From assembly GCF_008329705.1 (NCBI RefSeq), contig NZ_VTSX01000019.1, forward strand, positions 1 to 40,897: DNA of 40,897 nucleotides, in the 5' to 3' direction. Positions 25,338 to 36,093 of the stretch are shown here, in pieces. The notes below the pieces were generated by a model, which was given only the letters and a program-made list of their open reading frames with translations, did not search any database and was not told the DNA's origin. Source of the DNA: Chryseobacterium sp. SN22 (GTDB taxonomy: Bacteria > Bacteroidota > Bacteroidia > Flavobacteriales > Weeksellaceae). The position numbers and the translations under genes are program-made. Each line of letters begins with the position of its first letter. Position 1 is the stretch's first letter.

Positions 25338-28300
25338 TTATGTGATCGGATAAATTTTTGATGCAAAATAGCTCCAGTTTGTCGCAGCCTTATAGGCAGA
25401 AACACTTCCGGCTGGGACATGAATTTCGACTTTATCTATTATGATCCCGTCAGCAACAAGGTTAGTCCCGACCAAAACAGGAGGTGTCGTGGCCAATACT
25501 TTTATGATTACTCTTGTAACGCCTTGCTGTCCTACACTTGCACTGATTGGCAGGCAGTAATTCTCCAGATAATTAATTGAAGCCGGAAGAATAATAGTAA
25601 CTTCATTTTCACCCGCTCTCATTCTCAAATAAAGTCCATATGAATCTATTCTTTCCAAGCTGGAACATCCCGACAGATCAACAAGATTGGTAACCCCTTC
25701 TTCCACATTCTCAAATTCTATGTTATTGTTAAGCATGCTGTTGAAAATCCTCGTGATATAAGGAAGAGTATATTTTCCCGCTCTCGGATACATATATTTA
25801 AATGAATTTTCTGTATACGTTTTAACATTTTTAAACAGATTAATGTCTAAATATTTTCCATAAAACGGAGTTTCACCAAGCTCCTCCAGCTTATCAAAAT
25901 TTCCGGCAACGACAGTTTGAGACTGAAAGTAAAACGCATTAGAACCTATCTTTTTTATGTTGGGCGGAAAAACAATGCTTATCAAACTATTTGATTTAAA
26001 CGCACGATCTCCGATCGTCTCTACATTCGTGAAAAATCTAAACTCATCAAAACTGTAAGAAAGCTCTCTCGAAGGATTTACTGATGTGTTGAAAGTGTCA
26101 GCAGGAATACTGGTAACAGCTCTTGCTTCTGCAAAACTGAGTTCTCCATCACCGTTGGTATTAAAGACATTTAATAAGGTAGCTTTCCTGGCGGCATTCG
26201 AAATTTGAATAAAAGCGGCAACATTTGAAAATGTAAAATGAAAGTCAGGCCAATGGGCTTCCATGAAAGTTTTATCTTCTTCGTATATGGTCGTAAAGTT
26301 CCATGTTCCTTCAACTACAGCATGCGGCGTTGTGTTGCCCGAATCATCAATCCCCTTAGCATTAATGATGGGGAAAAAAGTCTCACTCGAAGCACTGCTG
26401 CCATTCAGATTATTAACCCTTAACCGACTTACATTTTTTAAGTTGGAAACAATACTATTTACATTGATTAAAGGGCAATCCTTGATCACGAGCGTTCTTA
26501 TCGAATTTGGCGTAAAAATTAAATTTGAATCAGTAATAAATTTCTGGTTGTCCAAAATCAGGGTACTTGCCGTAGAAGGAAGCGTTAAAGACACAAGCAA
26601 ACCACCTTTTGGCAATAATACCGACGATATTCCCGTACCTGCAGCAGAAACTCTTTTAATACTTGTACAGCCTGTTAAATCTACTGACTGCTTCAAATTG
26701 GGACAATTGGTAATATCCAATTCTTCCAACAGCGTATTATTTCCGATGAACAGCGTCCGCAAATTTTGATTGGAATATCCTGAAATCTGGCTTCCTATTC
26801 TTAATCTTGATAAATTCAAAGCCTTCGATACATCAAGTGTTCCCAGATACTTTCCGGACAAATCCCCAAGATCTTTAATTGCTGAAGCTCCATAAATAAT
26901 GGTTTCAGTGTCATTGAAGGTGATCGCCGGAGCCTGTACCAGGGAGGCGGCATTTTTACGCAATCTGGCACGGCTGGTGTAAGAACCAAACTTAATTTTC
27001 GTGTAGCCGTCTTTCTGAGCCGTCAATAAAAAATTAGCATTTGGCGGAACTGCAGGCGTGCCCGAAGGTGTATAAAGCCTCATCGTAATATAGTCCGAAG
27101 AGAAAGTAGAGGTGTCATATTTCCCGTCCATGTATCTGAAACGATTCAGCAACCAATAATTTCTATGTGATTTTCTTGAGCCCTGAGCCGTATATAAGTA
27201 ACTTCCGTTCCCGGCTGCCACCAAAGGATCAATGTACTTGTACTTTGCATCTTCATTAAAAATACTTTCCGCCCATTGGTCAGATTCCAAGGTGTTAAAA
27301 TACGTGTTGCACTTATCATAAGTCAGAATTCCTGAAGCTCTCATTTGCTGATACAAAGCCGTAATTTCAGTATCAAAAGCAGCTTCAACCAATTTCCAAA
27401 GCTCTGAAAGCGCGCCATTCCAGACAAAACCGCTACCTACCTGGTCGTGGGCTTCTACCCAGTAATCATAGACATTGTGCCCTTCATTGTTAAGGCCTAA
27501 AACCGTGTCGTTATCGTAAAAAATAAGATACCAGCGCTTGTCTCCTTCAGCGTCCGGGTACATCGCAAACATCTGATTTTTAGCGCGCTGATCGACCATG
27601 GCGAAAAACTCAGTGAAGACATAATAAAACAGTAAAAACCGAATATTGAAATGATCCTGAGCCTCGGTCCTGAATTTGGCAGGATTATTTTTGCAGCTCA
27701 CGATCCATGTATGCAAAGCTTCAAGGTTCGAAGTATCTTCATTGTCTTCCGGATATCTTGCCTCAAAATCATTTTTCCATAAATGCCTGCCATTTCCGTC
27801 TACGCTCTGAAAATCCGTAGCAATAAATAAGGTATTGTCTGACGTATTGTTTAAAAATTCCCAGCATTCCTGGCCCCCTGTAAAACCCGTTGTGGCTTCA
27901 TTCGACTTATCATTATTGAAATTATATTTTCCGAGAAAAATACGCTCCGAGTCCGGTGTCGCACGGTGAAAAATAAGCATCGGAAACCCGTCCATTGTGG
28001 TTCTGATATCAGGATCCACTAACTGAGGAGGAACCAGGTAGCCTAACTGATTCAGAGAATCCTGTGCAAGCCTCGCCAGACCGATGTTGTGAGAACCGGA
28101 GGATTCCATAAAATCGGCTTTAAAAGTAAATGTCTTTTCAGCCAATGAATGATCACGAAGCTTATACCTGGAAGAAACCGATTCGCCATTTTTAAAGCCT
28201 CCGTTAAATTTGATTTTAAAGTTTTTCCGGGGATAATACTGTGATGATGTACCCTGGACATCAATACCCGCATTGACATAAGAAAACGATTTTGAAGGAT

Positions 28301-30158
28301 CCCGGGCATTTTCATATTCTCCGGCAATCGTTTTTTTATCGCCCTTATAAGTCGGCAGATCCCCGACAATGGTTAAGCATGGAATGGATTGTAAACATTT
28401 ATCGTAAGACAAATTTCCGAACGCATCGTACAATTTATTTCTTTCGTAAATGCTGACCTTTTCAACGAGGTTATCCATGTCAGCAATGAAATTGGACAAC
28501 ATCTGACCGGCGTTTAGATTGTTATTATACACCCTGATGTTATATAGATGGATCGTACAGTCACTGCTCCCAATAGTCATGTTTTGAGGAGCTTGCTGTA
28601 AAAAGCTGTCTAATGAATTATACTGGTATAATGAAGATATAATTCCATTGATATACACGAATACCAATCTTTGGTCTGCAACCTTTGTAACGACTACACT
28701 TACACGGATTCTTTCCTCTTCCTTAAAAAAGATGGATGTGCCGTCCTGCTCAGAACTGAACGAAAACGAATTTGAGGTCGCAACAAATCCGACATTTCCA
28801 TTTTTGCATGAAAGAATTGTACTGTCACTGTTTTTAACATCTGAAGTTGAAAATTCAAACTCTAATGTTTTACCACCGGTTTTAAAATCGCTGTCAAATA
28901 TTTTAAAAGGAATCTCAACCCTTGCATTTCCGCTCACTTTAAGTGCCACAGAACCTTTTGAATCCTGGATCCATCCGTTGGTGCTGAAATCAAAATCAGT
29001 CAGGGTACATGACAGGTTTTTGTATTTCCACTCGTTTTTGTTAATCTCTGAATTGCTTCTGTTTCGGCTGCTTAAAAATAATTCCAGGCCTAACGTTTCG
29101 GCTTCAACCTGGATATCAAACGCCGTTACAACGACGGAAGTGTTTTTTGTGACACTGCCACATGTAAAAGTCACAGTGTGCGCTCCTGAGTCCGTAAATG
29201 TATAGGTGAACTTCTGCAGGCTTCTGTTTACCAGTAGTTCAGAAACCTTCACGCCGTCGACCAAAATCTCAACATCGCTGTAATTTGACGATGGTGAATA
29301 CACCAGATACTCAATGGAAGCCGGAGCGTACTGATTAGCGGTAACATTATTTGCTGAAGAAACCAGCGGCGTCAAATTACCGGCAACAGCACAGATGATG
29401 TCTGTAAACAAGTGGTTGCTTTCAATGATTTCTCCTGACAGATCAGCGGTCATATATACCTCTAAACGATGTACGCCATGAGGCTGCTCAGGGATTTCAT
29501 ATAATAATTCTTTGTTATTAATTGAAGTAACCACGGGCGGAAGATCTGATCCGTTTAATTTGAAATGAATCGTCTTCTCGACATTCCCGGTTGGGATATA
29601 CCGGAAAATTACCGGTCCCGAATTGATAACGGTTTTGTCGTAGGTCGTGCTTACCGCAAGCGCTACTGTCTGAATAGTATATTTTAATTGTCTGTTATTT
29701 CCATAACTGTCTGTTATACTTAGGGTAATGGTATTATCTCCCGCCAAAATATAGGGCGTGATATCGATATCATTGACTCCCTGATCAATGTTTTTATTAA
29801 ACAGAATCGTGTTTCCTTTTAAAATACTCGCCGTTCCTCCGCCGGTCTCACTGCCGTCAATGCTGTCGACGGATGACCATGAAAAAACGATTCTGACTTC
29901 ACTTCCAAATGATTTTACGAAGGCTGCGGGTATTTCAGATTTTACGCGGAAAACAATTCCGTTGGCTCCTCCGCTTCCCCCGCCGCCAGTTCCGTATTCA
30001 CTTTCCGACTTTTCTCCTGAAGCTGAATAGGCAATCTGTTTAATGATCTTTCCATCTTCATTTTTAATGAAAAACATGACCGGATATATGAAATGATCTG
30101 CCACTTCTTTATCTGATCTTTCATAATTTGTAAAATAAATTCTTCCTGTATATCTCAT
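25338..30158 (-). CDS. 1606-aa modular protein: Ig-like, LamG-like, CotH-kinase-like and BspA-type LRR regions
   Basis: There is no signal peptide (MRYTGRIYFTNYERSDKEVA). A Gly-rich hinge (TGGGGSGG, about 56-63) leads to three or more Ig-like beta domains (70-350). A concanavalin/LamG-like region follows at about 350-565. The CotH-kinase-like core shows GTSSQYYPRKNFKIKF (about 636-652) and YLIFYDNDTVLG near 876-887, which holds the acidic metal-binding pair. An EF-hand-like NTNGDGELSFAEA lies near 1331. BspA/LRR_5-type repeats follow (IGDRAFKSNS, KKIGSNAF) and then a C-terminal beta-strand/loop end. The small upstream gene is tail-associated in type. The lack of a Sec signal suggests a virion or tail-like particle component rather than a normal surface protein; this is inference. 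Confidence 0.75.
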   Translation of the reverse strand: MRYTGRIYFTNYERSDKEVADHFIYPVMFFIKNEDGKIIKQIAYSASGEKSESEYGTGGGGSGGANGIVFRVKSEIPAAFVKSFGSEVRIVFSWSSVDSIDGSETGGGTASILKGNTILFNKNIDQGVNDIDITPYILAGDNTITLSITDSYGNNRQLKYTIQTVALAVSTTYDKTVINSGPVIFRYIPTGNVEKTIHFKLNGSDLPPVVTSINNKELLYEIPEQPHGVHRLEVYMTADLSGEIIESNHLFTDIICAVAGNLTPLVSSANNVTANQYAPASIEYLVYSPSSNYSDVEILVDGVKVSELLVNRSLQKFTYTFTDSGAHTVTFTCGSVTKNTSVVVTAFDIQVEAETLGLELFLSSRNRSNSEINKNEWKYKNLSCTLTDFDFSTNGWIQDSKGSVALKVSGNARVEIPFKIFDSDFKTGGKTLEFEFSTSDVKNSDSTILSCKNGNVGFVATSNSFSFSSEQDGTSIFFKEEERIRVSVVVTKVADQRLVFVYINGIISSLYQYNSLDSFLQQAPQNMTIGSSDCTIHLYNIRVYNNNLNAGQMLSNFIADMDNLVEKVSIYERNKLYDAFGNLSYDKCLQSIPCLTIVGDLPTYKGDKKTIAGEYENARDPSKSFSYVNAGIDVQGTSSQYYPRKNFKIKFNGGFKNGESVSSRYKLRDHSLAEKTFTFKADFMESSGSHNIGLARLAQDSLNQLGYLVPPQLVDPDIRTTMDGFPMLIFHRATPDSERIFLGKYNFNNDKSNEATTGFTGGQECWEFLNNTSDNTLFIATDFQSVDGNGRHLWKNDFEARYPEDNEDTSNLEALHTWIVSCKNNPAKFRTEAQDHFNIRFLLFYYVFTEFFAMVDQRAKNQMFAMYPDAEGDKRWYLIFYDNDTVLGLNNEGHNVYDYWVEAHDQVGSGFVWNGALSELWKLVEAAFDTEITALYQQMRASGILTYDKCNTYFNTLESDQWAESIFNEDAKYKYIDPLVAAGNGSYLYTAQGSRKSHRNYWLLNRFRYMDGKYDTSTFSSDYITMRLYTPSGTPAVPPNANFLLTAQKDGYTKIKFGSYTSRARLRKNAASLVQAPAITFNDTETIIYGASAIKDLGDLSGKYLGTLDVSKALNLSRLRIGSQISGYSNQNLRTLFIGNNTLLEELDITNCPNLKQSVDLTGCTSIKRVSAAGTGISSVLLPKGGLLVSLTLPSTASTLILDNQKFITDSNLIFTPNSIRTLVIKDCPLINVNSIVSNLKNVSRLRVNNLNGSSASSETFFPIINAKGIDDSGNTTPHAVVEGTWNFTTIYEEDKTFMEAHWPDFHFTFSNVAAFIQISNAARKATLLNVFNTNGDGELSFAEARAVTSIPADTFNTSVNPSRELSYSFDEFRFFTNVETIGDRAFKSNSLISIVFPPNIKKIGSNAFYFQSQTVVAGNFDKLEELGETPFYGKYLDINLFKNVKTYTENSFKYMYPRAGKYTLPYITRIFNSMLNNNIEFENVEEGVTNLVDLSGCSSLERIDSYGLYLRMRAGENEVTIILPASINYLENYCLPISASVGQQGVTRVIIKVLATTPPVLVGTNLVADGIIIDKVEIHVPAGSVSAYKAATNWSYFASKIYPIT

Positions 30159-30159
30159 C

Positions 30160-30576
30160 TTAATCTTCCTGTGTTAAATCAACAAAACCACCTTCTCCGC
30201 CTCCGGGCATACCAATTTCAAGAACAGACCAGACAGAACCGTCAAAAGAGATTATTCCGAAATTTTCAACCGTAACTCCCGAAGCATTTGCGTAGACTCC
30301 GCTCCCCGCCCAAAACCATTTTGCTGACCCGGGCTTAACGGTAATATGATCAGTAGGCCTTAAAATTCCTCCAAAGGAAAAATCTGCTCCTGAACCTTTA
30401 AGCAATTCGATCTGCTCCCTGTTCTGTTTGATATAGTCATTTAAACCCGTTATCTCATCCATCCTGATATTTTCATCTAAATGACGGAATGAGGAAAAGG
30501 TCTGCTGAAACTGATTTTCTGTGGGCATATCACCCTTTTCAAACCAGCTGAAAATTGTTTCTAATGGTACTTTCAT
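30160..30576 (-). CDS. Phage-tail-type accessory protein
   Basis: The N-terminus LETIFSWFEKGDMPTENQFQQTFSSF is typical of small tail-associated proteins in Bacteroidota phages and prophages (in the form 'WF..G..PT..QF...FDSF'). After a short helical linker (IKQNREQIELLKGSGAD), the C-terminus looks like a beta-rich tip (VKPGSAKWFWAGSGVYANAS, ISFDGSVWSVLEIG). It lies 1 bp upstream of the 1606-aa gene, so the two are coupled. The function is likely structural, as a fibre base or baseplate-proximal protein. No capsid, terminase or portal gene is present in the window. Confidence 0.72.
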   Translation of the reverse strand: MKVPLETIFSWFEKGDMPTENQFQQTFSSFRHLDENIRMDEITGLNDYIKQNREQIELLKGSGADFSFGGILRPTDHITVKPGSAKWFWAGSGVYANASGVTVENFGIISFDGSVWSVLEIGMPGGGEGGFVDLTQED

Positions 30577-32243
30577 TGTTATTATTAAAAATTAGTTTTT
30601 ATAAAATTGATCATTTTGAGGGAAAATCTGTTCCTGACAGACTTATTATAGTTAAACAGAATTCTGTGTTTTTTGAGCAATTATTGATTTCCTCCCTCTT
30701 TACCGTATGATCAGTCGGTGGATTATCAATCGGGTTGTACATGAGAAAACCTGTATTTCCGTAATATTTTTTTTATAATTTTACTTTGAAAAAACGACAT
30801 TCTTTTACAGTGTTTCTATAATGTTTTCTCAGTATACTTTTTGACTCCAATGATCATCCACCTTTTTTTTAGCGTTCAAATTTCATTGTTTTTTAGCTCT
30901 TATAAAAGTTTTCAGACCCCGCTATACTGTAGTTGCAGTAACAAGTACTTTTAACCGAAATAGGACGGTATAAAATAAAAACCTGCTTATTAAAATAAAA
31001 TTTTATATTATCCGTATAAATGGACTTGTGAATACAGGCTGTGAATTCAGAATGGAAAAATCTCTGCTGGAATGCTGGAGCATACATCAGCCAAAAAACA
31101 GGAATCAGTGAATAGGGACAAGCTGTTGTAAAAGAGTGATCAGAGTTGATTATGAAAACCGAGCCTGAAATTAAAGGTTTTTCTGATAAGAACCTGTGGA
31201 GGATGAAACAGCCCGGTGAAGCTTATAAAAATTCTCCAAAACTCCCGCCAAGGGTGAGAGAAATGAGCCTGAGCCATAATATGATTATTTTCCCGGTGTA
31301 AAACATCGGAAGAACAGGAATTTGATCTCAAAATAACCAAACAAAAGGGCTGCAGTAAGAGAGAATTGTAGGACAATCTGTTGTTTTTCTATTTCCATTA
31401 TTGTCCAAATAAATCTCTTTATCTGCACCGTTACTGTCCCTTTTATACAATTTCATACCTGGCCTATTCATGCTAAATTATATTAATTTTTGAAAAGTAA
31501 TATCATCCACCTGCATATAAATTTAATCAAAATCAGAAAGACTTTTTAATGGAAAAATTTTTTTCTCTTTTTTGTATTGCCTTAAAAGGATGTTATAACA
31601 AAAAGACTACTGTTAAGAAAGCTTTCTATTCTTTAATAAATTCACTGTTCCCCCCCTGCTCCCGTAGCTGAGCCCCAATGTTTGAATACAGGATTTCATT
31701 CCGTATTGGGATCCCGGCAGGAGTTGTATTCCGGAAGAGAACGTGTAGGTCCCGCTTTTTTTCTATTGGTCAGCAGGATCTGCATCTTTTTCATTACACC
31801 ATCCCGGCCGATCACAGGGACGGCGATTCTGAAAACGGTTTTTTCAATACCGGTAAGCCTGTATCGCTTATTTCCCCGGAAATTCAGGTATTCCGGTACA
31901 GGATCGGGGAATATTTTAACAATTTGGGATAACATCACATTATTGTCTGTGGGTAACAACGAGCAGGGAAAAGCATGGAGGGCTTTTCCGTTGAAGCCCA
32001 ATGCATCATCCTGTAGTTATTTTACTACATCAACTTCCATGTTCCACTACAAAGAAACTTTTACCGCCGCTATAGATTTGTAGTGTTCAAAAGAAAAAAT
32101 CAGACAGGAATAAAAATCAATTTTTAAAGCAGAATTAAAATATAACGGGATCTGCTTTATCTGATGTGAAAATGGGTGACCGGGTGTTATGCCTCCTATT
32201 TTGCGGCATCCGTAATTTAAGAAACTAATCAAAATAAAAACTT
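30577..32243. other. Long intergenic region without a convincing gene
   Basis: About 1.7 kb. Several overlapping frames of 60-130 codons occur on both strands between 31678 and 32083, but none has recognisable motifs. Weak hairpins occur at 31981-32000 (GGGCTT/AAGCCC) and 32012-32032 (TGTAGT/ACTACA). A TAGATTTG that fits the -7 consensus lies near 32071 but has no proper -33 element. It may hold the upstream control region of the surface-protein operon. Confidence 0.55.
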
Positions 32244-34835
32244 ATGATTAACAAATTAACGATCATGAAAAACTTTATTTATCCGATGGATTTAGTACCC
32301 CTATTATTCGGGAATTTTCGGATTGGAAGTGCTCCTTTCAAAGTTTTACTTCCGATTTTGCTTGTATGCTGTGCCGGCAGTTCAGTCTTCTGCCAGAGTT
32401 CCGGCAGGCTTTATCTGTCTTCTGCCGGGACAGGTTTTGTGTATGACATTACCGGTTCAACGCCTTCTGGGGTTGCTGCCGCTTTGCCTGCGCATCTTGC
32501 CGCGCCTTCCTATTACAACAACAGCAACGGCGGTGCCGTCAGTAACCTGGCTGTCGGATATGACAATACCCAGGCAAGCCGCCCGCTGGTTTTCCTGAAT
32601 TCCGATACCGCTGCAAACAGCCCTTTGCTGAAGAACGGTACCTCCACGGGGCTGACATTGCCGGTGGGCATCGGCGGCATCGGCACCAATAACGTGCTTG
32701 GAAGCTATTTCGGGCAATCCTTCGGGTTCAGCGGAAAAAACCTTTACCGGCTTTACCCTACCGTTTCAGCAACCCCAATGAGCATTACCGGCGATGCGAT
32801 ATGGAATGCTTCATCTTCCACGATCTTTGCCAGTGACACTTTTTATGACTACCAGAACAATGTGTATACGCTTTTGCAGAATCTTTCCGGAACCACTTAT
32901 ACCCGATATCTATACCGTATTGCCATTACCGGCGCCACAACGGCAACGGCTACTCAGATCGCAGCTGTTTCAGGACCGGCAGGGGTTAGAAATGCGGATG
33001 CTAATGTCAGCACGCCCAACGATGCAGGAAATGTACGGGGAACGGCTTACCTGAACGGGTACGTATTTTTAAGTTCCGGAAACGGCAATGATGATGTGGT
33101 GATTTACCGGATCAATATTCATACCGGTGTATCAGAATATCTTACCCAATATAATGTGGCCAACCTGAGTTTATCGAATATTGACCTGGCATCGGTTGAT
33201 TATTTCCAGCCCTTTACCTTTGCCTGCGGAGCGATGGCGCTTCAGGGAACAGCTCCGTACGTAGCCGGCACATCTTCCCAGCGGACTTTACGAATTCCTG
33301 TTTCCAATATTTATGCGCCCGGAACGTATACCATTAATGTGACGGGAACGGATTTTACCAATCCCGCATATGCGGCGTCCATTACCGCCGGCACAACGTT
33401 CATCGATGTTCCCCTGACCTATAACGGAACAGGCCAGGGGGGATACCGCACCTTAACCGTAGACCTTAACGGAAGTACCACGAACTGTACTTACCAAGCC
33501 TTTATCGATGCTGATTCCGATGGGGACGGCATTTTAGACAGCGCGGACCTGGATGACGATAATGACGGGATTCCAGACAGTGCGGAAGGATGCGCCGGGA
33601 CTGTAACGATGGCATCGGTTTCTCCGGCGACTGCTGCCAGCTTAACCAATACCAATACAGCGGTGGTTCCCCTTGTTCCGCCCGGGACTTCCCTTCCGGG
33701 AGGCGGGGTCACCCTTACCAAAACATCAGGAACAGGAAACGGATGGGGAGTGTATACCCCGCCGGTATCCTCGGCAACCCTTACCGTAAACGGTGCTCAG
33801 AGTGCGTCTTTTCCGACGACCTATCTGGATATGACAGCTGCAGTTCCCAGGACTTTAAATATTAATTTCGGAGTAACGGCTAACTCATTAAGCTCAAATA
33901 ACAACAGGTACCAGTACATCATCGGTATTGCCGGGCTGGGAGGAGAAGGCGTTTCGGTAACCAACACTTTTTCCGTTCCTCTGACGGTGGCCGGCAATGC
34001 CAATGTCTTTAATACCGGAATATATTCATTATTGGACGGCGCCGTTTCGACGACCCCCGGAGCTTCGGGAACAACCTTTACCACCAATACCCCCTTTAAT
34101 ACCCCGCAGGGATATACTTTTTTCCTTGTACCTGCCGATGTAGCTTCCTTAACGATGACCTGGACAGGGAATAATGACCCCCACGGAGTTATCTTCGGTG
34201 TTTATAACTTGAACTGTACAGCAGATACGGATGGCGACGGTACCGTCAACCGCCTGGATCTTGATTCCGATAATGACGGCTGCCTGGATGCGATGGAAGG
34301 CGATGAAAATGTAGCGTACAGCATGCTCGTGGGTGCCCACGCGGGGCTCAGCGTAGGAACAGGATCTTCTGCTGCCAGCCAGAACCTGTGCAATGCTGCA
34401 AACTGCGTCAATGTAAATGGGGTGCCGGTGCAGGTAAATGCAGGAGGTCCTGCTGATACCCTGGGCACACAGGGACAGGGTGCAGGCGATTCTGAAAATG
34501 CCCTGGTATCGGCCTGCTACTGCTATAAGCCGGTGGTTGCTACAGGCGGAACGGTACTGAATACGTTACAGGGTATTACATCATTAGGAAGGGCCGGAGG
34601 AAATAATGCCAACTGGCCGATGGTAAGAAAAGGAGCATGGACGGCGCTTGAGTCCAGGACAAAAGGATTCGTTATCAACAGGCTGACTACAGCCCAGATC
34701 TCCGCAATTCCTGCAGCCAACCTGGTAGAAGGAATGATGGTGTATAATACGAGCTTAGACTGCTTACAGGTTAATACGACAGGTACGCCTGCCGGCTGGT
34801 CATGTCTTAATACACAAAGCTGCCCTGCGAACTAA
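32244..34835 (+). CDS. Secreted surface protein with thrombospondin type-3 repeats
   Basis: The hydrophobic signal VLLPILLVCCAGSSVFCQ lies at about 34-51, after a longer N-terminal leader; the ATG at 32265 (MKNFIYP) is an equally possible start. Residues ~52-330 form a beta-rich region like those of Flavobacteriia surface proteins (GRLYLSSAGTGFVYDITGS). Two calcium-binding TSP3 segments follow: DADSDGDGILDSADLDDDND near 421-445 and DTDGDGTVNRLDLDSDNDG near 660-680. The C-terminal end WPMVRKGAWTALESRTKGF with ISAIPAANLVEGMMVYNTS is a Chryseobacterium-type tail. There is no T9SS sorting domain that I recognise. It likely acts in the envelope or extracellular matrix. The GC content is higher than in the defence island. 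Confidence 0.8.
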   Translation: MINKLTIMKNFIYPMDLVPLLFGNFRIGSAPFKVLLPILLVCCAGSSVFCQSSGRLYLSSAGTGFVYDITGSTPSGVAAALPAHLAAPSYYNNSNGGAVSNLAVGYDNTQASRPLVFLNSDTAANSPLLKNGTSTGLTLPVGIGGIGTNNVLGSYFGQSFGFSGKNLYRLYPTVSATPMSITGDAIWNASSSTIFASDTFYDYQNNVYTLLQNLSGTTYTRYLYRIAITGATTATATQIAAVSGPAGVRNADANVSTPNDAGNVRGTAYLNGYVFLSSGNGNDDVVIYRINIHTGVSEYLTQYNVANLSLSNIDLASVDYFQPFTFACGAMALQGTAPYVAGTSSQRTLRIPVSNIYAPGTYTINVTGTDFTNPAYAASITAGTTFIDVPLTYNGTGQGGYRTLTVDLNGSTTNCTYQAFIDADSDGDGILDSADLDDDNDGIPDSAEGCAGTVTMASVSPATAASLTNTNTAVVPLVPPGTSLPGGGVTLTKTSGTGNGWGVYTPPVSSATLTVNGAQSASFPTTYLDMTAAVPRTLNINFGVTANSLSSNNNRYQYIIGIAGLGGEGVSVTNTFSVPLTVAGNANVFNTGIYSLLDGAVSTTPGASGTTFTTNTPFNTPQGYTFFLVPADVASLTMTWTGNNDPHGVIFGVYNLNCTADTDGDGTVNRLDLDSDNDGCLDAMEGDENVAYSMLVGAHAGLSVGTGSSAASQNLCNAANCVNVNGVPVQVNAGGPADTLGTQGQGAGDSENALVSACYCYKPVVATGGTVLNTLQGITSLGRAGGNNANWPMVRKGAWTALESRTKGFVINRLTTAQISAIPAANLVEGMMVYNTSLDCLQVNTTGTPAGWSCLNTQSCPAN

Positions 34836-34858
34836 TTTTAAAAATAACATTCAAAACA

Positions 34859-35389
34859 ATGAAAAATATAGTCATCATAACATTCAGCATGCTTTCAGGA
34901 ATCATTTCAGCCCAGGTTGCTATCGGAAAGACTGCGGTTTCCTCACCTTCCGTATCCCTAGAGTTCGGCACCGCCAACAGGGGAATGATCCTGCCCTGGG
35001 TAACTTCTGCCGCTTCGGTAACCGGAGCGGTGAACGGGACAATGATTTACGATCTTTCGGATAAGAAAGTAAAAATAAAGTATGCCTCTTTATGGAAAGA
35101 CCTGTCGGTAGATAATGCAGGAACCACCGTTGACCCCTTAACCGGTGTAGACGGTACTTTGATCCAGAACACCGCTGCCGAAAATACAAATGCGAAGATG
35201 GCTGTCGGGCCGCTTACTTCAACTCCGGGAATCTTGGTGCTGGAGGCTTCCGATAAGGCGATGGTGCTCCCAAAAGCGGCAAGCCCCCACCTTAGTATCA
35301 TTAACCCTTCCCCGGGAATGATGGTATATGATACCGTCAGTAAACAGCTTGCGGTGTTCAACGGTAAAGTATGGTCTTTCTGGAAATAG
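34859..35389 (+). CDS. Small secreted protein of the same operon
   Basis: Signal peptide MKNIVIITFSMLSGIISAQ. The mature part contains repeats of a short pattern: RGMILPWVTSAASV...NGTMIYDLSDKKVKI and KAMVLPKAASPHL...PGMMVYDTVSKQLAVF. These resemble the MMVYNTS tail of the neighbouring 863-aa protein. It ends NGKVWSFWK. It follows the TSP3 protein by 23 bp and a terminator follows, so it is the last gene of the pair. No enzyme motif. Such proteins are found frequently in Chryseobacterium next to surface proteins; the function is unknown. Confidence 0.75.
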   Translation: MKNIVIITFSMLSGIISAQVAIGKTAVSSPSVSLEFGTANRGMILPWVTSAASVTGAVNGTMIYDLSDKKVKIKYASLWKDLSVDNAGTTVDPLTGVDGTLIQNTAAENTNAKMAVGPLTSTPGILVLEASDKAMVLPKAASPHLSIINPSPGMMVYDTVSKQLAVFNGKVWSFWK

Positions 35390-35404
35390 AAACTGTAAAA
35401 TCCT

Positions 35405-35443
35405 AAAAACAGACCGTGTTACAATGACACTCTCTGTTTTTAA
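35405..35443 (+). terminator. Compound hairpin terminator of the surface-protein pair
   Basis: AAAAACAGA (405-413) pairs with TCTGTTTTT (433-441), and an inner GTGT/ACAC pair closes the stem. It lies 16 bp past the stop codon and ends in T-residues. Confidence 0.6.
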
Positions 35444-35545
35444 GCTCCTTCTACGTAAAAGTATCTGTTAAAGGATTGTAAATAAATGAAAGTACCTACC
35501 GGCAATCTGAAAACAGGATCAAAATATAATTTAAAAACATAGAGT

Positions 35546-35767
35546 ATGACTGCTGACAAACATGATTTTTTACATCTTCTGATAAGTGAAGTTGAAGAAT
35601 TTTATAAAATTAAAATACCGGAGTATACCGGAGAAACACAGCGTGTTTTTACGATTTCTAATTACCTATCGGGAATGTATAAAAAAAAGATCTATATTCA
35701 CTTTTTATCCGGGCATATGATTGATTATAAAATCTCTTATTTTATTTTCAATATGAAGATTTTCTGA
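35546..35767 (+). CDS. 73-aa protein, unknown
   Basis: MTADKHDFLHLLISEVEEFY opens a helical N-terminal half; the second half (GMYKKKIYIHFLSGHMIDYK) is more hydrophobic and basic and ends without a domain end that I recognise. It may be a real small gene or the front of a truncated one. There is no signal peptide and no paired neighbour. The low-complexity end suggests it may have been cut. Confidence 0.4.
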   Translation: MTADKHDFLHLLISEVEEFYKIKIPEYTGETQRVFTISNYLSGMYKKKIYIHFLSGHMIDYKISYFIFNMKIF

Positions 35768-36093
35768 AAGGATGCGGTACCCTGTTGGTTCATAATCTTT
35801 CTCTAAAAACAGGAGTATTTAAATTAATTACATGGTGTCTGAGAATACGTATGACTTCCGCTGGAATGACCCGGTGAAAGATTAACATTAATTCTGCAAA
35901 CAGGGATAAACAGTATCTGATTCCATCATTTTGTATGATGGAAATCCTGGTGAAAATCATGTTTTGAAATTAACGAAGAATTCGGAAAGCTTTTGAAAAA
36001 ATGAAAATTATTGATGTTAAATCATAAAATCCATATCTTTAAGACATACATCCTACCGATCTGTTCTGTCCGGACCGTATTTCCTGATTCGGC
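35768..36093. other. Non-coding stretch with a small palindrome
   Basis: No convincing frame. TTCCATCAT (35921-35929) pairs exactly with ATGATGGAA (35935-35943) around a 5-nt loop. There is no T-run, so it may be an operator-like site or chance. Confidence 0.45.

Noticed and set aside
31678..32083. Overlapping frames on both strands in the 1.7-kb intergenic region
   Set aside because: Three frames overlap on opposite strands, none with motifs; typical of open GC-richer DNA by chance.
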